The notes below the pieces were generated by a model. The model had not been told where the DNA came from and did not search any database. It saw only the letters and a program-made list of their open reading frames with translations. Made by a program: the position numbers and the translations under genes. 64,000 nt of DNA from Achromobacter insolitus (GTDB lineage Bacteria > Pseudomonadota > Gammaproteobacteria > Burkholderiales > Burkholderiaceae_B): assembly GCF_002209555.1 (NCBI RefSeq), contig NZ_NJIF01000002.1, positions 248,001 through 312,000 on the forward strand, in the 5' to 3' direction. Of this stretch, positions 8,668-18,823 are shown in pieces; the first letter of the stretch is position 1; the number at the start of each line of letters is the position of its first letter.

Positions 8668-9306
8668 TCAGAAGCGGTAGCCGACGCCCAGCGTCGCCAC
8701 CCATGGGTCGATGCGGGCGGTGCCGATGTGTTGGCCGTCCAGCTTTACCTTGGAGCGGATGTCGATGTAGCGGATATCCGCGTTCATGAACCAGCGGTCG
8801 TTGATCTTGAAGTCCGCGCCCAGTTGCGCCGCGACGCCCCAGGAGTCGCCCAGCTTCAGGTCCGAACCCTTGAGGGCGCCTTCCGCCTTGGTGTCGAAGA
8901 AGTGGGTGTAGTTGATGCCCACGCCGATGTACGGCTGGATCATGCTGTCGGGCAGGATGTGCCATTGCAGGCTGAGGGTCGGGGGCAATTGCTTGGTGGA
9001 GCCGATCTTGCCCAGGCCGCTGCCGCTGACGTCATGCTGGAAGGGCCAGGCGCCCAGCAGTTCGATACCGATATTGCGCGTGGCCATGTAGGTCAGCGTG
9101 AAGCTGGGCCGCACATTGTTGTTCACGTCCAGGCCGACGCTGCCATTGAGCACGGTGCCGTTGTTGGAGGAGGGGCGGACCTGCGTCACGCCGACCTTGA
9201 ACAGCACGTCGCCTGCTTCGTGGGCGTGCGCGGGGGCGGCGAGCGTGCCGGCAGCGATCAGTCCGGCAATGGCGGTGGCGCGGATACGCCCGTTCAGCGA
9301 AAACAT
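8668..9306 (-). CDS. ompW: OmpW-family outer-membrane protein
   Basis: 212 residues with a signal peptide (cleaved near AHA-HEAGD) and an eight-stranded beta-barrel pattern ending in aromatic Phe (VGYRF). Family segments include FKVGVTQVRPSSNNG, PTLSLQWHILPDSMIQPYIGVGINYTHFF and NDRWFMNADIRYIDI. OmpW forms a small hydrophobic-gated pore. The gene stands alone, convergent with the LysR gene, and an FNR-type box lies about 63-76 bp upstream of its start codon, in line with known oxygen control of ompW in enterics. Confidence 0.92.
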   Translation of the reverse strand: MFSLNGRIRATAIAGLIAAGTLAAPAHAHEAGDVLFKVGVTQVRPSSNNGTVLNGSVGLDVNNNVRPSFTLTYMATRNIGIELLGAWPFQHDVSGSGLGKIGSTKQLPPTLSLQWHILPDSMIQPYIGVGINYTHFFDTKAEGALKGSDLKLGDSWGVAAQLGADFKINDRWFMNADIRYIDIRSKVKLDGQHIGTARIDPWVATLGVGYRF

Positions 9307-9368
9307 TCTCTTCTCCGATCTTTCCAGTGGTTGAGACCACAGGTTCTCAAACCTGGCGTCCGGCCCGC

Positions 9369-9382
9369 TTGATGTGTGTCAA
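9369..9382 (-). promoter_or_regulatory. FNR/ANR-type binding site upstream of ompW
   Basis: TTGAT-N4-GTCAA on the plus strand (TTGAC-N4-ATCAA toward ompW) matches the FNR consensus TTGAT-N4-ATCAA at 9 of 10 positions. An activator at -41.5 would place the start of transcription near 9334, upstream of the ompW ATG at 9306. No strong -10 was recognised. Confidence 0.6.
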
Positions 9383-9452
9383 ATCGTGAAAAGACCGCAA
9401 TCGAAAAGTGGTTATGCTGCAACAGGCCAGCGCTGCCTGGGCGGCGGCAAAC

Positions 9453-9489
9453 AAAAAAATCGCCGCCGGCGCATGCGCTCGGCGGCGAT
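9453..9489 (-). terminator. Intrinsic terminator of gltBD
   Basis: Stem ATCGCCGCC (9481-9489 read on the minus strand) pairs with GGCGGCGAT (9459-9467) across a GC-rich loop, followed on the minus strand by seven T residues. It lies 28 bp after the gltD stop. Confidence 0.85.
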
Positions 9490-9516
9490 CTTCTGGCTGA
9501 AGCCAGGTGGCGGGAA

Positions 9517-10983
9517 TCAGCGCGGCAGTTCGCTGCTGCCCATCAGGAAGGCGTCCACGGAGCGCGCGCATTGGCGGCCTTCGCGGATGGCCCAGACCAC
9601 CAGGGACTGGCCGCGGCGCATGTCGCCGGCCGTGAAGACCTTTTCGACATTGGTGCGGTAGTCGTCGGTATTGGCGCGCACGTTGCCACGCGCATCGCGA
9701 TCCACGCCGAAGGCGTCCAGCACTGTCTGAACCGGGGATACGAAGCCCATGGCCAACAGCACCAGATCGGCCTTGATCTCGAATTCCGAGCCTTCGACCT
9801 CTCGCATTTTCATCTGGCCGGTGGCTTCGTCCTTGAACCATTCGACGCGCGCGCCGACCAGCTTTTCGACCTTGCCGTTGCTGCCCGCAAGCAGCTTGGT
9901 GGTCACCGACCAGTCGCGCTCGCAGCCTTCCTCGTGCGAGGAGGACGTGCGCATCTTGAGCGGCCAGTACGGCCACGTCATGGCCTTGTTTTCGGACTCC
10001 GGCGGCTGAGGCATCAATTCGAACTGCGTGACCGAGGCCGCGCCATGTCGGTTGCTGGTGCCGACGCAGTCGGAGCCGGTGTCGCCACCGCCGATCACCA
10101 CCACGTGCTTGCCTTTGGCCAGCGTCTGGTTGGTAAGCCGGTCACCCGCCACCGCCTTGTTCTGCTGGCGCAGGAAATCCATGGCGAAATACACGCCCGA
10201 GAGCTCACGGCCAGGCACCGGCAGGTCGCGCGGGGTTTCCGAGCCGCCGCTCATCACCACGGCGTCGAACTCGGCCAGCAGCGATTCCGGCGTGCGGACG
10301 GTCAGGCCGTCGGCCACGGGGTCGCTGGGATTGCCAATGTAGGTCGACGGCGCGAACTCCACGCCTTCGGCTTCCATCTGCGAGATGCGACGGTCGATCT
10401 GGTGCTTTTCCAGTTTGAAGTCGGGGATGCCGTAGCGCAGCAGGCCGCCGATGCGGTCGCTCTTTTCGAACAGCGTCACCGAGTGGCCAGCGCGGGCCAG
10501 CTGCTGCGAGCAAGCCAGGCCGGCAGGGCCGGAGCCCACCACCGCGACCTTCTTGCCGGTCTTGCGAGCCGGCACCTGCGGCGAGACCCAGCCTTCGGCC
10601 CAGCCCTTGTCGATGATCGCGTGCTCGATTGACTTGATGCCCACGGCGTCGCTGTTGATGTTCAAGGTACAGGCGGCTTCGCACGGCGCCGGGCAGATGC
10701 GGCCGGTGAACTCGGGGAAGTTGTTGGTGGAGTGCAGCACGTCCAGCGCGCGCTTCCAGTCCTGCCGGTACACCAGGTCATTCCAGTCCGGGATGATGTT
10801 GTTGACCGGGCAGCCGTTGTTGCAGAACGGGATGCCGCAGTCCATGCAGCGCGCCGCTTGCTGCTTGGCCTGATCGTCGCTCAGGTGCAGCACGAATTCA
10901 CGCCAGTTCTTCAGCCGCTTCTGCGGGGCCTCGGAGGCCTCCTGCAGACGCTGAAATTCCATAAAGCCGGTTATCTTTCCCAT
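9517..10983 (-). CDS. gltD: Glutamate synthase small subunit
   Basis: 488 residues: the NADPH-dependent beta subunit of glutamate synthase, which passes electrons to GltB for reductive transfer of glutamine amide to 2-oxoglutarate. Cysteine clusters for [4Fe-4S] centres ([28 protein letters not shown]), the FAD Rossmann motif [15 protein letters not shown] and the NADP motif [14 protein letters not shown] are visible. The start at 10983 ([13 protein letters not shown]) matches the family; an upstream extension to 11028 would overlap gltB. It follows gltB by 8 bp in the same operon and is backed by a terminator. Confidence 0.96.
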   Translation of the reverse strand: MGKITGFMEFQRLQEASEAPQKRLKNWREFVLHLSDDQAKQQAARCMDCGIPFCNNGCPVNNIIPDWNDLVYRQDWKRALDVLHSTNNFPEFTGRICPAPCEAACTLNINSDAVGIKSIEHAIIDKGWAEGWVSPQVPARKTGKKVAVVGSGPAGLACSQQLARAGHSVTLFEKSDRIGGLLRYGIPDFKLEKHQIDRRISQMEAEGVEFAPSTYIGNPSDPVADGLTVRTPESLLAEFDAVVMSGGSETPRDLPVPGRELSGVYFAMDFLRQQNKAVAGDRLTNQTLAKGKHVVVIGGGDTGSDCVGTSNRHGAASVTQFELMPQPPESENKAMTWPYWPLKMRTSSSHEEGCERDWSVTTKLLAGSNGKVEKLVGARVEWFKDEATGQMKMREVEGSEFEIKADLVLLAMGFVSPVQTVLDAFGVDRDARGNVRANTDDYRTNVEKVFTAGDMRRGQSLVVWAIREGRQCARSVDAFLMGSSELPR

Positions 10984-10991
10984 GGTATCCC

Positions 10992-13900
10992 TCACGCAGC
11001 CAGTTGTTGCGGGTTGGCTGCACGCCACATTTCACCCAATGCGCGGCGGTAGTCCGTCGGCATGATTTTCACGAATTTGCCGCGCGAGGCTTCCCAGTCG
11101 CCCAGGATTTCGCGGGCGCGGAAGCTGCCGGTGTAGCGGAAGTGGTCTTCCACCAGGCGGCGCAGGATGGCTTCGTCCGTTTCGCGTTCACCGCCGCGCT
11201 GCGCGCTGTGCCAGACGTCGATGTTGTTCTGGGCGACCTGCTCGGCGTGCGGCACGATGCTTTCCAGTTCAACCATGGACAGGTTGGCGCGTTGCTTGAG
11301 CGTGCGCTCCGGATCCCACACGTAGGCCACGCCGCCGGACATGCCGGCCGCGAAGTTGCGGCCCGTGGCGCCCAGTACCACGACGGTGCCGCCGGTCATG
11401 TATTCGCAGCCATGGTCGCCCGTGCCTTCCACGACGGTGGCGGCGCCCGAGTTGCGAACCGCGAAGCGTTCACCAGCCACGCCGTTGAAGAAGGCTTCGC
11501 CCGCCAGCGCGCCATACAGCACGGTATTGCCAGCGATGATGTGATCGGGGCCGAAACCGCGGAAGTCATTGGGCGAGCGCACGATGATGCGGCCGCCCGA
11601 CAGGCCCTTGCCGACGTAGTCGTTGCCTTCGCCCACCAGGTCCATCGTGATGCCATGGGCCAGGAATGCGCCGAAGCTCTGGCCGGCGGTGCCGTTGCAT
11701 TGGATGTGGATGGTGTCGTCCGGCAGGCCGTCATGGCCGTAGCGCGCAGCCACCGCGCCCGACAGCATGGCGCCGATGGTGCGGTTGCGGTTGCGTACCG
11801 GCACGATGAACGAAACCTTTTCGCCGCGCTCCAGCGCGGGCTTGCTGCGTTCGATCAGCTGGTGATCGAGCGCGCCGGCCAGGCCATGGTCCTGCTCTTC
11901 GGTCTGGCGCACTGCCGCGTCGGACTGGGTCTGATGGAACACGCGGGCGAAATCCAGGCCCTGGGCCTTCCAGTGTTCCACGCCCGAACGCATGTCCAGC
12001 AGATCGGCGCGGCCGATCAGGTCGTCGAACTTGCGGATGCCCAGCTGGGCCATGATTTCGCGGACTTCCTCGGCGATGAAGAAGAAGAAGTTCACGACGT
12101 GCTCGGGCTTGCCCTGGAATTTCTTGCGCAGGACGGGGTCTTGCGTGGCCACGCCCACCGGGCAGGTGTTCAGGTGGCACTTGCGCATCATGATGCAGCC
12201 TTCGACGACCAGCGGAGCGGTCGCGAAGCCGAATTCGTCAGCGCCCAGCAGCGCGCCGATGACGACGTCGCGGCCGGTCTTCATCTGGCCGTCGGCCTGC
12301 ACGCGGATGCGGCTGCGCAGGCGGTTCAGCACCAGCGTCTGCTGCGTTTCAGCCAGGCCCAGTTCCCAGGGCGTGCCCACGTGCTTGATGGACGACACCG
12401 GCGAGGCACCCGTGCCGCCGTCATGGCCGGCGATCACGACGTGGTCGGCCTTGGCCTTGGCCACGCCTGCTGCCACGGTGCCCACGCCCACTTCGGATAC
12501 GAGCTTGACCGAGACCGAAGCCTTGGAATTCACGTTCTTCAGATCGTGGATCAGCTGGGCCAGGTCTTCGATGGAATAGATGTCATGGTGCGGCGGGGGC
12601 GAAATCAGGCCCACGCCGGGGACCGAATAGCGCAGCTTGGCGATGTATTCCGACACCTTGTGGCCGGGCAACTGGCCGCCTTCGCCGGGCTTGGCGCCCT
12701 GCGCCATCTTGATCTGGATCTGGTCGGCGGACGACAGGTACTCGGCGGTCACGCCGAAACGGCCCGAGGCCACCTGCTTGATCTTGGAACGCAGCGAGTC
12801 GCCCTTCTTCAGTTCGACGTCCGCTTCGATGCGGTCCGAGCCCAGCACGGACGCCAGCGTGTCGCCGTCCTTGATGGTGCTCTTGCCTTCACGCATTTCG
12901 GCGCGGTAGCGCAGTTCGTCCTCGCCGCCTTCGCCGGTGTTGGACTTGCCGCCGATGCGGTTCATGGCCACGGCCAGCACCGAGTGCGCTTCGGTGGAGA
13001 TCGAGCCCAGCGACATTGCGCCCGTGGCGAAGCGCTTGACGATTTCCTTGGCGGGTTCAACGTCGTCCAGCGGAATCGCCCGAGACGGGTCGAAGCGGAA
13101 CTCGAACAGGCCGCGCAGGGTCATGTGACGACGGCTCTGGTCGTTGATGATCTGCGCGTACTCCTTGTACGTGCGGTAGTTGTTGGCGCGCGAGGCGTGT
13201 TGCAGCTTGGCGATGGAATCCGGCGTCCACATGTGCTCTTCGCCGCGCACGCGATAGGCGTATTCGCCGCCCGCGTCCAGGTCGTTGGCCAGCACCGGAT
13301 CGGTGCTGAAGGCGGCGCGGTGCTGGCGCAGCGCTTCTTCGGCCACCTGGAAGATGCCGATGCCCTCGATGTTGGAGGCAGTGCCGGTGAAGTACTTGTT
13401 CACCAGGGCGGTCTGCAGGCCCACGGCTTCGAAGATCTGCGCGCCCGTGTAGGACATGTACGTGGAAATGCCCATCTTGGACATGACCTTGTTCAAGCCC
13501 TTGCCGATTGCCTTGATGAAGTTCTTGACCGCCTTTTCGGGGTCGTTCATCTTGCCCAGCGATTCCAGCGCCAGGTAGGGGTGGATGGCTTCGGCGCCGT
13601 AGCCGCCCAAGAGGGCGAAGTGATGGACTTCACGCGCCGAGCCGGTTTCCACGACCAGGCCGGTATTGGTGCGCAGGCCGGCGCGGATCAGGTGCTGGTG
13701 GACCGCGGACGTCGCCAGCAGCGCGGGGATGGCCACGCGTTCGCTGTCGACCAGCCGGTCGGACACGATCAGGATGTTGTAGCCGCTGCGAACCGCGTCG
13801 ACGGCGCGCGCGCACAGCGCGGCCACGCGGGCTTCAATGCCTTCGGGGCCCCAGGCGGCGGGATACGTGATGTCCAGCTCAAAGCTGCGGAACTTCTTGC

Positions 13901-15731
13901 CCGTGACCTGCTCGATGTCGCGGATCTGCGCCATGGCGGCGAAGTCCAGCACCGGCTGGGAGACTTCCAGGCGCAGCGGCGGATTGACGTTGTTGATGTC
14001 CAGCAGGTTGGGCTTCGGCCCGATGAACGACACCAGTGACATCACCAGCTGTTCGCGGATGGGGTCGATCGGCGGGTTCGTGACTTGCGCGAACAGTTGG
14101 CGGAAGTAGTTGTAGAACGGCTTGGCGCGGTCGGACAGCACGGCCAGCGGCGCGTCGTTGCCCATCGAGCCGATGACTTCCTCGCCTGTCGTGGCCATGG
14201 GTTCCAGGATGAACTTGTAGTCTTCCTGGGTCCAGCCGAAGGCCTGCTGGCGGTCCAGCAACGATACGGACGACTGCGTGGCGACGGCGGCCTGGCGCGG
14301 GGCCGGCAGCGATTCCAGCTTGATCTGCAGGCGTTCGATCCATTGGCGGTACGGACGGCTGTTGGCCAGTTGCAGCTTGATCTCGGCGTCGTCGATGATG
14401 CGGCCCTGTTCCAGGTCGATCAGGAACATCTTGCCGGGCTGCAGGCGCCACTTCTTGATGATGCGGTTTTCGGGGATCGAGAGCGTGCCGGCTTCCGAGG
14501 CCAGGATGACCATGTCGTCATCGGTGACCAGGTAGCGGGCCGGGCGCAGGCCGTTGCGGTCCAGCGTGGCGCCGATCTGGCGGCCGTCGGTGAACGCGAC
14601 CGCGGCGGGGCCGTCCCAGGGCTCCATCATGGCTGCGTGGTATTCGTAGAAAGCGCGGCGGCTTTCGTCCATCTGCGTATGTTGTTCCCAGGCTTCCGGG
14701 ATCATCATCATCATGGCGTGGGCCAGCGAGTAGCCCGAGTTCACCAGCAGTTCGAGGCAGTTGTCGAACGTTGCGGTGTCCGACTGGCCTTCGTAGACGA
14801 TGGGGTACAGCTTCTTCAGGTCCTCGCCCAGCACGGCCGACTGCATCATGCCTTCGCGGGCGCGCAGCCAGTTGAAGTTGCCCTTGACCGTGTTGATTTC
14901 GCCGTTGTGCGCAATCATGCGGTACGGGTGGGCCAGCGGCCAGGCCGGGAAGGTGTTGGTCGAGAAGCGTTGGTGCACCAGCGCCAGCGCCGACACCGTG
15001 CGCGGGTCGGCCAGGTCGCGGTAGTAGCGGCCGACCTGGTCGGCCAGCAGCAGGCCCTTGTAGACCACGGTGCGCACCGAGGCCGAGGGCACGAAATATT
15101 CCTTGCCGTGCGCCAGGTGCATGTTCTGGATGGCGTGGCTGGCGGTCTTGCGGATGACGTACAGCTTGCGCTCCAGCGCGTCCGGCACCATCACGTCGGC
15201 GCCGCGGCCGATGAACAGCTGGCGGATCACCGGTTCGCAGGCACGCACGGCGGGCGACATCGGCATGTCGACGTCCACCGGCACGTCGCGCCAGCCCAGG
15301 ACGACCTGGCCTTCGGCACGCACGGAGCGCTCCAGTTCCTGTTCGCAGGCCAGGCGCGACGCCGTTTCCTTGGGCAGGAACACCATGGCGACACCGTACT
15401 CGCCGGGAGGCGGCAGGGTAATGCCCTGGTGGCCGAGTTCGTCGCGGTAGAGCGTATCGGGGATCTGGATCAGGATGCCCGCGCCGTCGCCCATCAGCTT
15501 GTCCGCGCCGACCGCACCGCGGTGGTCCAGGTTTTCGAGGATCTTCAGACCCTGCTGGATGATCGCGTGGCTTTTCTTGCCCTTGATGTGGGCCACGAAG
15601 CCGACGCCGCAAGCGTCATGTTCGTTCTTGGGGTTGTACAGGCCCTGCGCGGAAGGCAGCCCGATGCGGCTGGCATCGATGGGGGTCGCCTTGGGCGGGG
15701 GACAGGAGTCGATCGGGGTAATTTGGGGCAT
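10992..15731 (-). CDS. gltB: Glutamate synthase large subunit
   Basis: 1579 residues, the expected size. An N-terminal Ntn-hydrolase glutaminase domain has its nucleophile as Cys41 in [12 protein letters not shown], implying a 40-residue propeptide removed on maturation. The central and FMN-binding synthase domains ([40 protein letters not shown]), the [3Fe-4S] cluster segment [13 protein letters not shown] and the C-terminal beta-helix domain follow. The start at 15731 (MPQITPID) is chosen over 15797 because the longer form adds unrelated Arg-rich residues. With gltD it makes the ammonium-assimilating GS-GOGAT cycle. Confidence 0.97.
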   Translation of the reverse strand: MPQITPIDSCPPPKATPIDASRIGLPSAQGLYNPKNEHDACGVGFVAHIKGKKSHAIIQQGLKILENLDHRGAVGADKLMGDGAGILIQIPDTLYRDELGHQGITLPPPGEYGVAMVFLPKETASRLACEQELERSVRAEGQVVLGWRDVPVDVDMPMSPAVRACEPVIRQLFIGRGADVMVPDALERKLYVIRKTASHAIQNMHLAHGKEYFVPSASVRTVVYKGLLLADQVGRYYRDLADPRTVSALALVHQRFSTNTFPAWPLAHPYRMIAHNGEINTVKGNFNWLRAREGMMQSAVLGEDLKKLYPIVYEGQSDTATFDNCLELLVNSGYSLAHAMMMMIPEAWEQHTQMDESRRAFYEYHAAMMEPWDGPAAVAFTDGRQIGATLDRNGLRPARYLVTDDDMVILASEAGTLSIPENRIIKKWRLQPGKMFLIDLEQGRIIDDAEIKLQLANSRPYRQWIERLQIKLESLPAPRQAAVATQSSVSLLDRQQAFGWTQEDYKFILEPMATTGEEVIGSMGNDAPLAVLSDRAKPFYNYFRQLFAQVTNPPIDPIREQLVMSLVSFIGPKPNLLDINNVNPPLRLEVSQPVLDFAAMAQIRDIEQVTGKKFRSFELDITYPAAWGPEGIEARVAALCARAVDAVRSGYNILIVSDRLVDSERVAIPALLATSAVHQHLIRAGLRTNTGLVVETGSAREVHHFALLGGYGAEAIHPYLALESLGKMNDPEKAVKNFIKAIGKGLNKVMSKMGISTYMSYTGAQIFEAVGLQTALVNKYFTGTASNIEGIGIFQVAEEALRQHRAAFSTDPVLANDLDAGGEYAYRVRGEEHMWTPDSIAKLQHASRANNYRTYKEYAQIINDQSRRHMTLRGLFEFRFDPSRAIPLDDVEPAKEIVKRFATGAMSLGSISTEAHSVLAVAMNRIGGKSNTGEGGEDELRYRAEMREGKSTIKDGDTLASVLGSDRIEADVELKKGDSLRSKIKQVASGRFGVTAEYLSSADQIQIKMAQGAKPGEGGQLPGHKVSEYIAKLRYSVPGVGLISPPPHHDIYSIEDLAQLIHDLKNVNSKASVSVKLVSEVGVGTVAAGVAKAKADHVVIAGHDGGTGASPVSSIKHVGTPWELGLAETQQTLVLNRLRSRIRVQADGQMKTGRDVVIGALLGADEFGFATAPLVVEGCIMMRKCHLNTCPVGVATQDPVLRKKFQGKPEHVVNFFFFIAEEVREIMAQLGIRKFDDLIGRADLLDMRSGVEHWKAQGLDFARVFHQTQSDAAVRQTEEQDHGLAGALDHQLIERSKPALERGEKVSFIVPVRNRNRTIGAMLSGAVAARYGHDGLPDDTIHIQCNGTAGQSFGAFLAHGITMDLVGEGNDYVGKGLSGGRIIVRSPNDFRGFGPDHIIAGNTVLYGALAGEAFFNGVAGERFAVRNSGAATVVEGTGDHGCEYMTGGTVVVLGATGRNFAAGMSGGVAYVWDPERTLKQRANLSMVELESIVPHAEQVAQNNIDVWHSAQRGGERETDEAILRRLVEDHFRYTGSFRAREILGDWEASRGKFVKIMPTDYRRALGEMWRAANPQQLAA

Positions 15732-16051
15732 GGCGCGCTCCGCAGTGGGCCTGCGTCGTAATGTTGCAGTGCAGGAGACGGACAATACCCCCGACACGAG
15801 TAGGGTGCAATAGGAATAAATAGGGTGTGTCCCTATTTATAATTCGGATGTGTCATTGGCAAGAAATTCGGTGACGCATCAAGAGCCGCGCCACACGGGC
15901 TTTGCCAAGGGGGTCTGCACCAAGTGGGTGCGGCCGCAGCAGCCAAATGGTCATTTTTGGCTTTATACGTCCCTATTTAATCAAGCGCTTTCAGTGCATT
16001 TTGGAGTCGCCGGCCGTTGCGTAAATGCAAAGGTGCGCCATTGAAAATGCG
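15732..16051. other. Gene-free region upstream of gltB
   Basis: About 320 bp with no convincing gene. It should carry the gltB promoter on the minus strand. It contains a perfect 10-bp inverted repeat (15816-15840), and the string GTCCCTATTTA occurs twice (15829-15839 and 15969-15979). A 64-codon frame at 15850-16044 has no ribosome-binding site or recognisable product. Confidence 0.6.
15816..15840. repeat. Perfect inverted repeat upstream of gltB
   Basis: ATAAATAGGG (15816-15825) and CCCTATTTAT (15831-15840) flank TGTGT. A related half occurs again at 15969-15979 (GTCCCTATTTA), and a looser version (AAATGGGGAC) near 18771, ahead of rpoH. It may be an operator or a remnant of a dispersed repeat near the RAYT gene. 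Confidence 0.6.
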
Positions 16052-16074
16052 GAACCCGCCGGAGAGGCGGGTTC
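16052..16074 (-). terminator. Terminator of the RAYT-like gene
   Basis: A 9-bp stem GAACCCGCC / GGCGGGTTC with a 5-nt loop lies 4 bp after the stop codon; on the minus strand it is followed by CGCATTTTC. Confidence 0.6.
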
Positions 16075-16078
16075 AAGG

Positions 16079-16843
16079 TCAGGATGAGGTCGACGTGGGA
16101 GTTGTCGACGGAGGCGACGAGTTCGGCTCTGTGTCGGCGGGTGTCGCGGCGGCAGGCTTTTTGCGCGGACGTCCGCGCTGGCCCGGGGCGACCCGGCGGC
16201 TCGCGGTATGGGCGAGGCTGGCAATGAAAGCGGGACCGCCCAGTGCCCATTGTCCGGAGACCGCCTGGTCGATGCGCTGGGTTTCCTCGCGCGACAGGCC
16301 GTCCTGCAGACGTTTGCGGTAGTTGGCTTGGCGGTCAAACGGGGTGTTGCCACAGGCCCAGTAGTCCGCGTGATCCGACTGCCATTGCGCGGGGGCCGCG
16401 GTGGTGTTGCCGGTATGGCTGGAAGCCGAGGACCAGGGCCAGGAATCGGGATCCTGGGAGGCGCCGCTGCGCACCGGATAGGTTTCGAGCCAGACCAGGG
16501 AAGGCAGCACCCAGGCGCCCGGCTCCAGCAAGGCGGAGCGGTAGCGTCCCGCGAAGACCCGGCCACCACGCAGGCGCGCGGCCAGGTTGCGGCCCAGCGT
16601 CTGCATCAGGCGCGGCAGGCCTTCCTCGTCCGCGGGCGTGGCCAGCAGCAAGATGCGGTCGTTGGCCAGCAGCCAGCCGTGAACCGAGACCCGATGGCGT
16701 TGGGCGGATTCGCCCAGCCACGTGGCTAGCTGGTTCAGGATGTCGGCCGGCGCGGGTTGCGACGGCGCCGCCAGCGGCTGGATGAAATTGGCCTGCACCA
16801 GTTGGGGCAGCCCAGGGGCGTACAGACGGGGCAGACGGGCCAT
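16079..16843 (-). CDS. RAYT-family (REP-associated tyrosine transposase) relative, catalytic residues lost
   Basis: 254 residues. The opening MARLPRLYAPGLPQLVQ, the GRVFAGRYRSALLEPGAWVL block, LETYPVRSG (family RYIELNPVRAG), SWPWSS and the RGRPRKK tail match the RAYT branch of Y1/HUH transposases along the whole length. The HUH motif (family MPNHVHLL) reads LANDRILL, so both histidines are gone (D62-R63-I64 with Asn61 kept). The Tyr of the YIELNPVRA block, which I take to be catalytic, is W118. The frame is intact with its own terminator, so this looks like a domesticated DNA-binding protein rather than a decaying transposase. It stands between gltB and the formaldehyde-detoxification gene. 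The tail after the RGRP motif is Pro/Ser/Thr-rich. Confidence 0.8.
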   Translation of the reverse strand: MARLPRLYAPGLPQLVQANFIQPLAAPSQPAPADILNQLATWLGESAQRHRVSVHGWLLANDRILLLATPADEEGLPRLMQTLGRNLAARLRGGRVFAGRYRSALLEPGAWVLPSLVWLETYPVRSGASQDPDSWPWSSASSHTGNTTAAPAQWQSDHADYWACGNTPFDRQANYRKRLQDGLSREETQRIDQAVSGQWALGGPAFIASLAHTASRRVAPGQRGRPRKKPAAATPADTEPNSSPPSTTPTSTSS

Positions 16844-16893
16844 AGTGTCAGGACTTGCGTATCTGGAAGAACGGGTTGTCTTCGCTCACGGTA

Positions 16894-16924
16894 TATAAAT
16901 AGTGCCACGGTGGGCGCCGGTCAA
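16894..16924 (-). promoter_or_regulatory. Possible sigma-70 promoter for the RAYT-like gene
   Basis: On the minus strand TTGACC (16919-16924) is followed after 17 nt by TATTTATATA, an AT-rich but imperfect -10 region, about 55 bp upstream of the start at 16843. Confidence 0.35.
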
Positions 16925-17075
16925 GTCCCGTGATCATGGTCGGGGCATGAAATCGCTTTTTTTTCTGCCGTTCGTACCCCATAAAGCCCAGGTTAACATT
17001 CGGCGACGGAACGTCGTACCGTGGGTATCCCCTAGTCCGCGGACGTTTTTTCCCATCTACGACCGGAGGAAAGCA

Positions 17076-17942
17076 ATGGCAGTCGCCCTGGAACTCATTT
17101 CGCAGCATCGCTGCTTCGGCGGCTGGCAGCGCTATTACCGCCACGAGTCCGCGGAGATCGGCCTGCCGATGCGCTTCTCCGTCTATATCCCGCCGCAGGC
17201 CGAGCAGGGGCCGGTTCCTGTGCTGTTCTACCTGGCGGGCCTGACCTGCACGGAAGAAACCTTCATGATCAAGTCGGGCGCACAGCGCCTGGCCGCCGAA
17301 CTCGGCGTCATGCTGGTTGCCCCTGACACCAGCCCGCGCGGGGCCAATGTGGCCGGCGAGGACGAAAGCTGGGACCTGGGCACGGGCGCGGGCTTCTACG
17401 TGGACGCCACCACCCCCGCCTGGCGCGGCCATTACCGCATGTACAGCTATGTCACGCAGGAGCTGCACGGCATCGTCACGGGCGAAGCGCTACCCGGCGA
17501 CGCATCGCGCACCGGCATCTTCGGCCATTCCATGGGCGGACACGGCGCGCTCGTCCTGGCGCTGCGCAATCCCGGCAAGTTCCGTTCGGTATCGGCATTC
17601 GCGCCTATCGCCGCGCCCAGCCAGTGTCCGTGGGGCAAGAAGGCCTTTGGCGCCTACCTCGGCGACAAGATCGAGGACTGGGCCGCCTATGACGCTTCCG
17701 AGCTGATGCGCGGCGCCACGAACCCCTTCCCGGCCGGTATCCTCATCGATCAGGGCGAGTCGGACCAGTTCCTGGCTGAACAGTTGTATCCCGAGGTATT
17801 CGAGGCGGCGTGCGCCGCTGCGGGCCAGCCGCTGAACCTGCGGCGCCAACCGGGCTACGACCATGGCTACTATTTCATCTCGACCTTCATCGAGGATCAC
17901 ATCCGGTTTCACGTCGAGCGGCTTGGAAAACCGGCGCCCTGA
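17076..17942 (+). CDS. fghA: S-formylglutathione hydrolase
   Basis: 288-residue esterase-D family serine hydrolase that completes glutathione-dependent formaldehyde oxidation, splitting S-formylglutathione into formate and glutathione. The nucleophile is Ser152 in GHSMGGHGA; the acid and base are in the IDQGESDQF and YDHGYYF segments. VPVLFYLAGLTCTEETF and APDTSPRG are family hallmarks. The ATG at 17076 has GGAGGA 5 nt upstream; a frame opening at 16902 has no support. The partner dehydrogenase (adhC/frmA), often adjacent, is not in this window. Confidence 0.95.
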   Translation: MAVALELISQHRCFGGWQRYYRHESAEIGLPMRFSVYIPPQAEQGPVPVLFYLAGLTCTEETFMIKSGAQRLAAELGVMLVAPDTSPRGANVAGEDESWDLGTGAGFYVDATTPAWRGHYRMYSYVTQELHGIVTGEALPGDASRTGIFGHSMGGHGALVLALRNPGKFRSVSAFAPIAAPSQCPWGKKAFGAYLGDKIEDWAAYDASELMRGATNPFPAGILIDQGESDQFLAEQLYPEVFEAACAAAGQPLNLRRQPGYDHGYYFISTFIEDHIRFHVERLGKPAP

Positions 17943-18038
17943 GGCCGCGCTTCTATACTGGCGGGCCTGCCGAGGCGGGCTTGCCTGCGCGTGCGTCGGC
18001 GCGCCGCCCGCGGTTTGTGCTCAAGAGGAACGCCTGAT

Positions 18039-18728
18039 TTGATCAACGGTATCGCTCCCTTCGTCTGGATCCTGCTGGGTGTCGTGGTCGTCCTGCTGCC
18101 CGGGATCGTCATGCTGCTGGGCCGCGGAGGCCCGCGCGACGAACGTGGCCGCAGGATGTTTCAGTTCCGGCCGATGCGCCGCCTGTTTGGCCTGATGCTG
18201 GTGCTGTTGGGATGCGTATCCGGTCTGTTGGCGCTGTCGCTGGTGCAGTTCTTCCGCTTGACGACGGACGAGCCTGTCGCGCGCATCGAGGTCCGCCAGG
18301 TGGCCGACGGCCAATTCCAGGTCAGCGCCAGCGCGCCTGGCACCGGGACCAAGCAGTACGTGCTCTACGGCGACCAGTGGCAGATCGACGCGCGCGTCGT
18401 GCGCTGGCGTCTGCCTGCACTGATGGCTGGCGTGCCCCCGCTGTACCGGCTGGAGCGGCTGTCGGGCCGCTATAGCGATGCGGCGCGCGAAGCCTCGGCC
18501 ACGCGTTCAGTGCATGCGCTGGACGACTGGCCGGCACCGGATCTGGCCTCCTTGAAGAAGAATTTCCCGAACTGGTTTCCCTTTGTCGACGTCCAATTCG
18601 GCAGCGGCGCCTACATGCCCCTGTTCGATGGCGCCCGCTATCAGGTCCTGATGGATCCGCGGGGGGCGTTGTTCATCCGCCCGGATGGCGAATCCACTGC
18701 CGAAGGGCTGAAGCGCCTGGGATGGTAG
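18039..18728 (+). CDS. Uncharacterised inner-membrane protein, two N-terminal helices
   Basis: 229 residues, no family recognised. Two membrane helices (FVWILLGVVVVLLPGIVMLL near residues 6-25 and LFGLMLVLLGCVSGLLALSLV near 45-65) precede a soluble domain of about 160 residues with the segments GTKQYVLYGDQWQIDARVVRW, PPLYRLERLSGRYSD and VDVQFGSGAYMPLFDGARY, probably periplasmic. A TTG start at 18039 with AGAGG 10 nt upstream is preferred to an ATG at 17991. It follows fghA by 96 bp on the same strand. I would not assign an efflux or other function from sequence. Confidence 0.75.
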   Translation: MINGIAPFVWILLGVVVVLLPGIVMLLGRGGPRDERGRRMFQFRPMRRLFGLMLVLLGCVSGLLALSLVQFFRLTTDEPVARIEVRQVADGQFQVSASAPGTGTKQYVLYGDQWQIDARVVRWRLPALMAGVPPLYRLERLSGRYSDAAREASATRSVHALDDWPAPDLASLKKNFPNWFPFVDVQFGSGAYMPLFDGARYQVLMDPRGALFIRPDGESTAEGLKRLGW

Positions 18729-18794
18729 CGAAGGCGCGCATCGCGCCAGCGGCACCCCGCCGCTAAAAAATAAATGGGGACACATAATGTCAAA

Positions 18795-18823
18795 GGAAAC
18801 TTTGACGCGCCGCAATAGTCGAA
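18795..18823 (+). promoter_or_regulatory. Candidate rpoH promoter (sigma-E-like, overlapping a sigma-70 -35)
   Basis: GGAAACTT (18795-18802), 16 nt, then TCGAA (18819-18823) resembles a sigma-E promoter (GGAACTT-N16-TCnnA). A sigma-70-like TTGACG (18802-18807) overlaps it but lacks a good -10. Both would start transcription inside or just after the CIRCE element. Confidence 0.45.

Noticed and set aside
11004-14039. 1011-codon plus-strand frame opposite gltB
   Set aside because: Complementary-frame shadow of gltB; composition rich in His/Ala/Gly with no family features.
14085-15761. 558-codon plus-strand frame opposite the gltB N-terminal part
   Set aside because: Another shadow; it lies wholly within the glutaminase domain of gltB.
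15850-16044. 64-codon frame upstream of gltB
   Set aside because: No ribosome-binding site, no family, in a probable promoter region.
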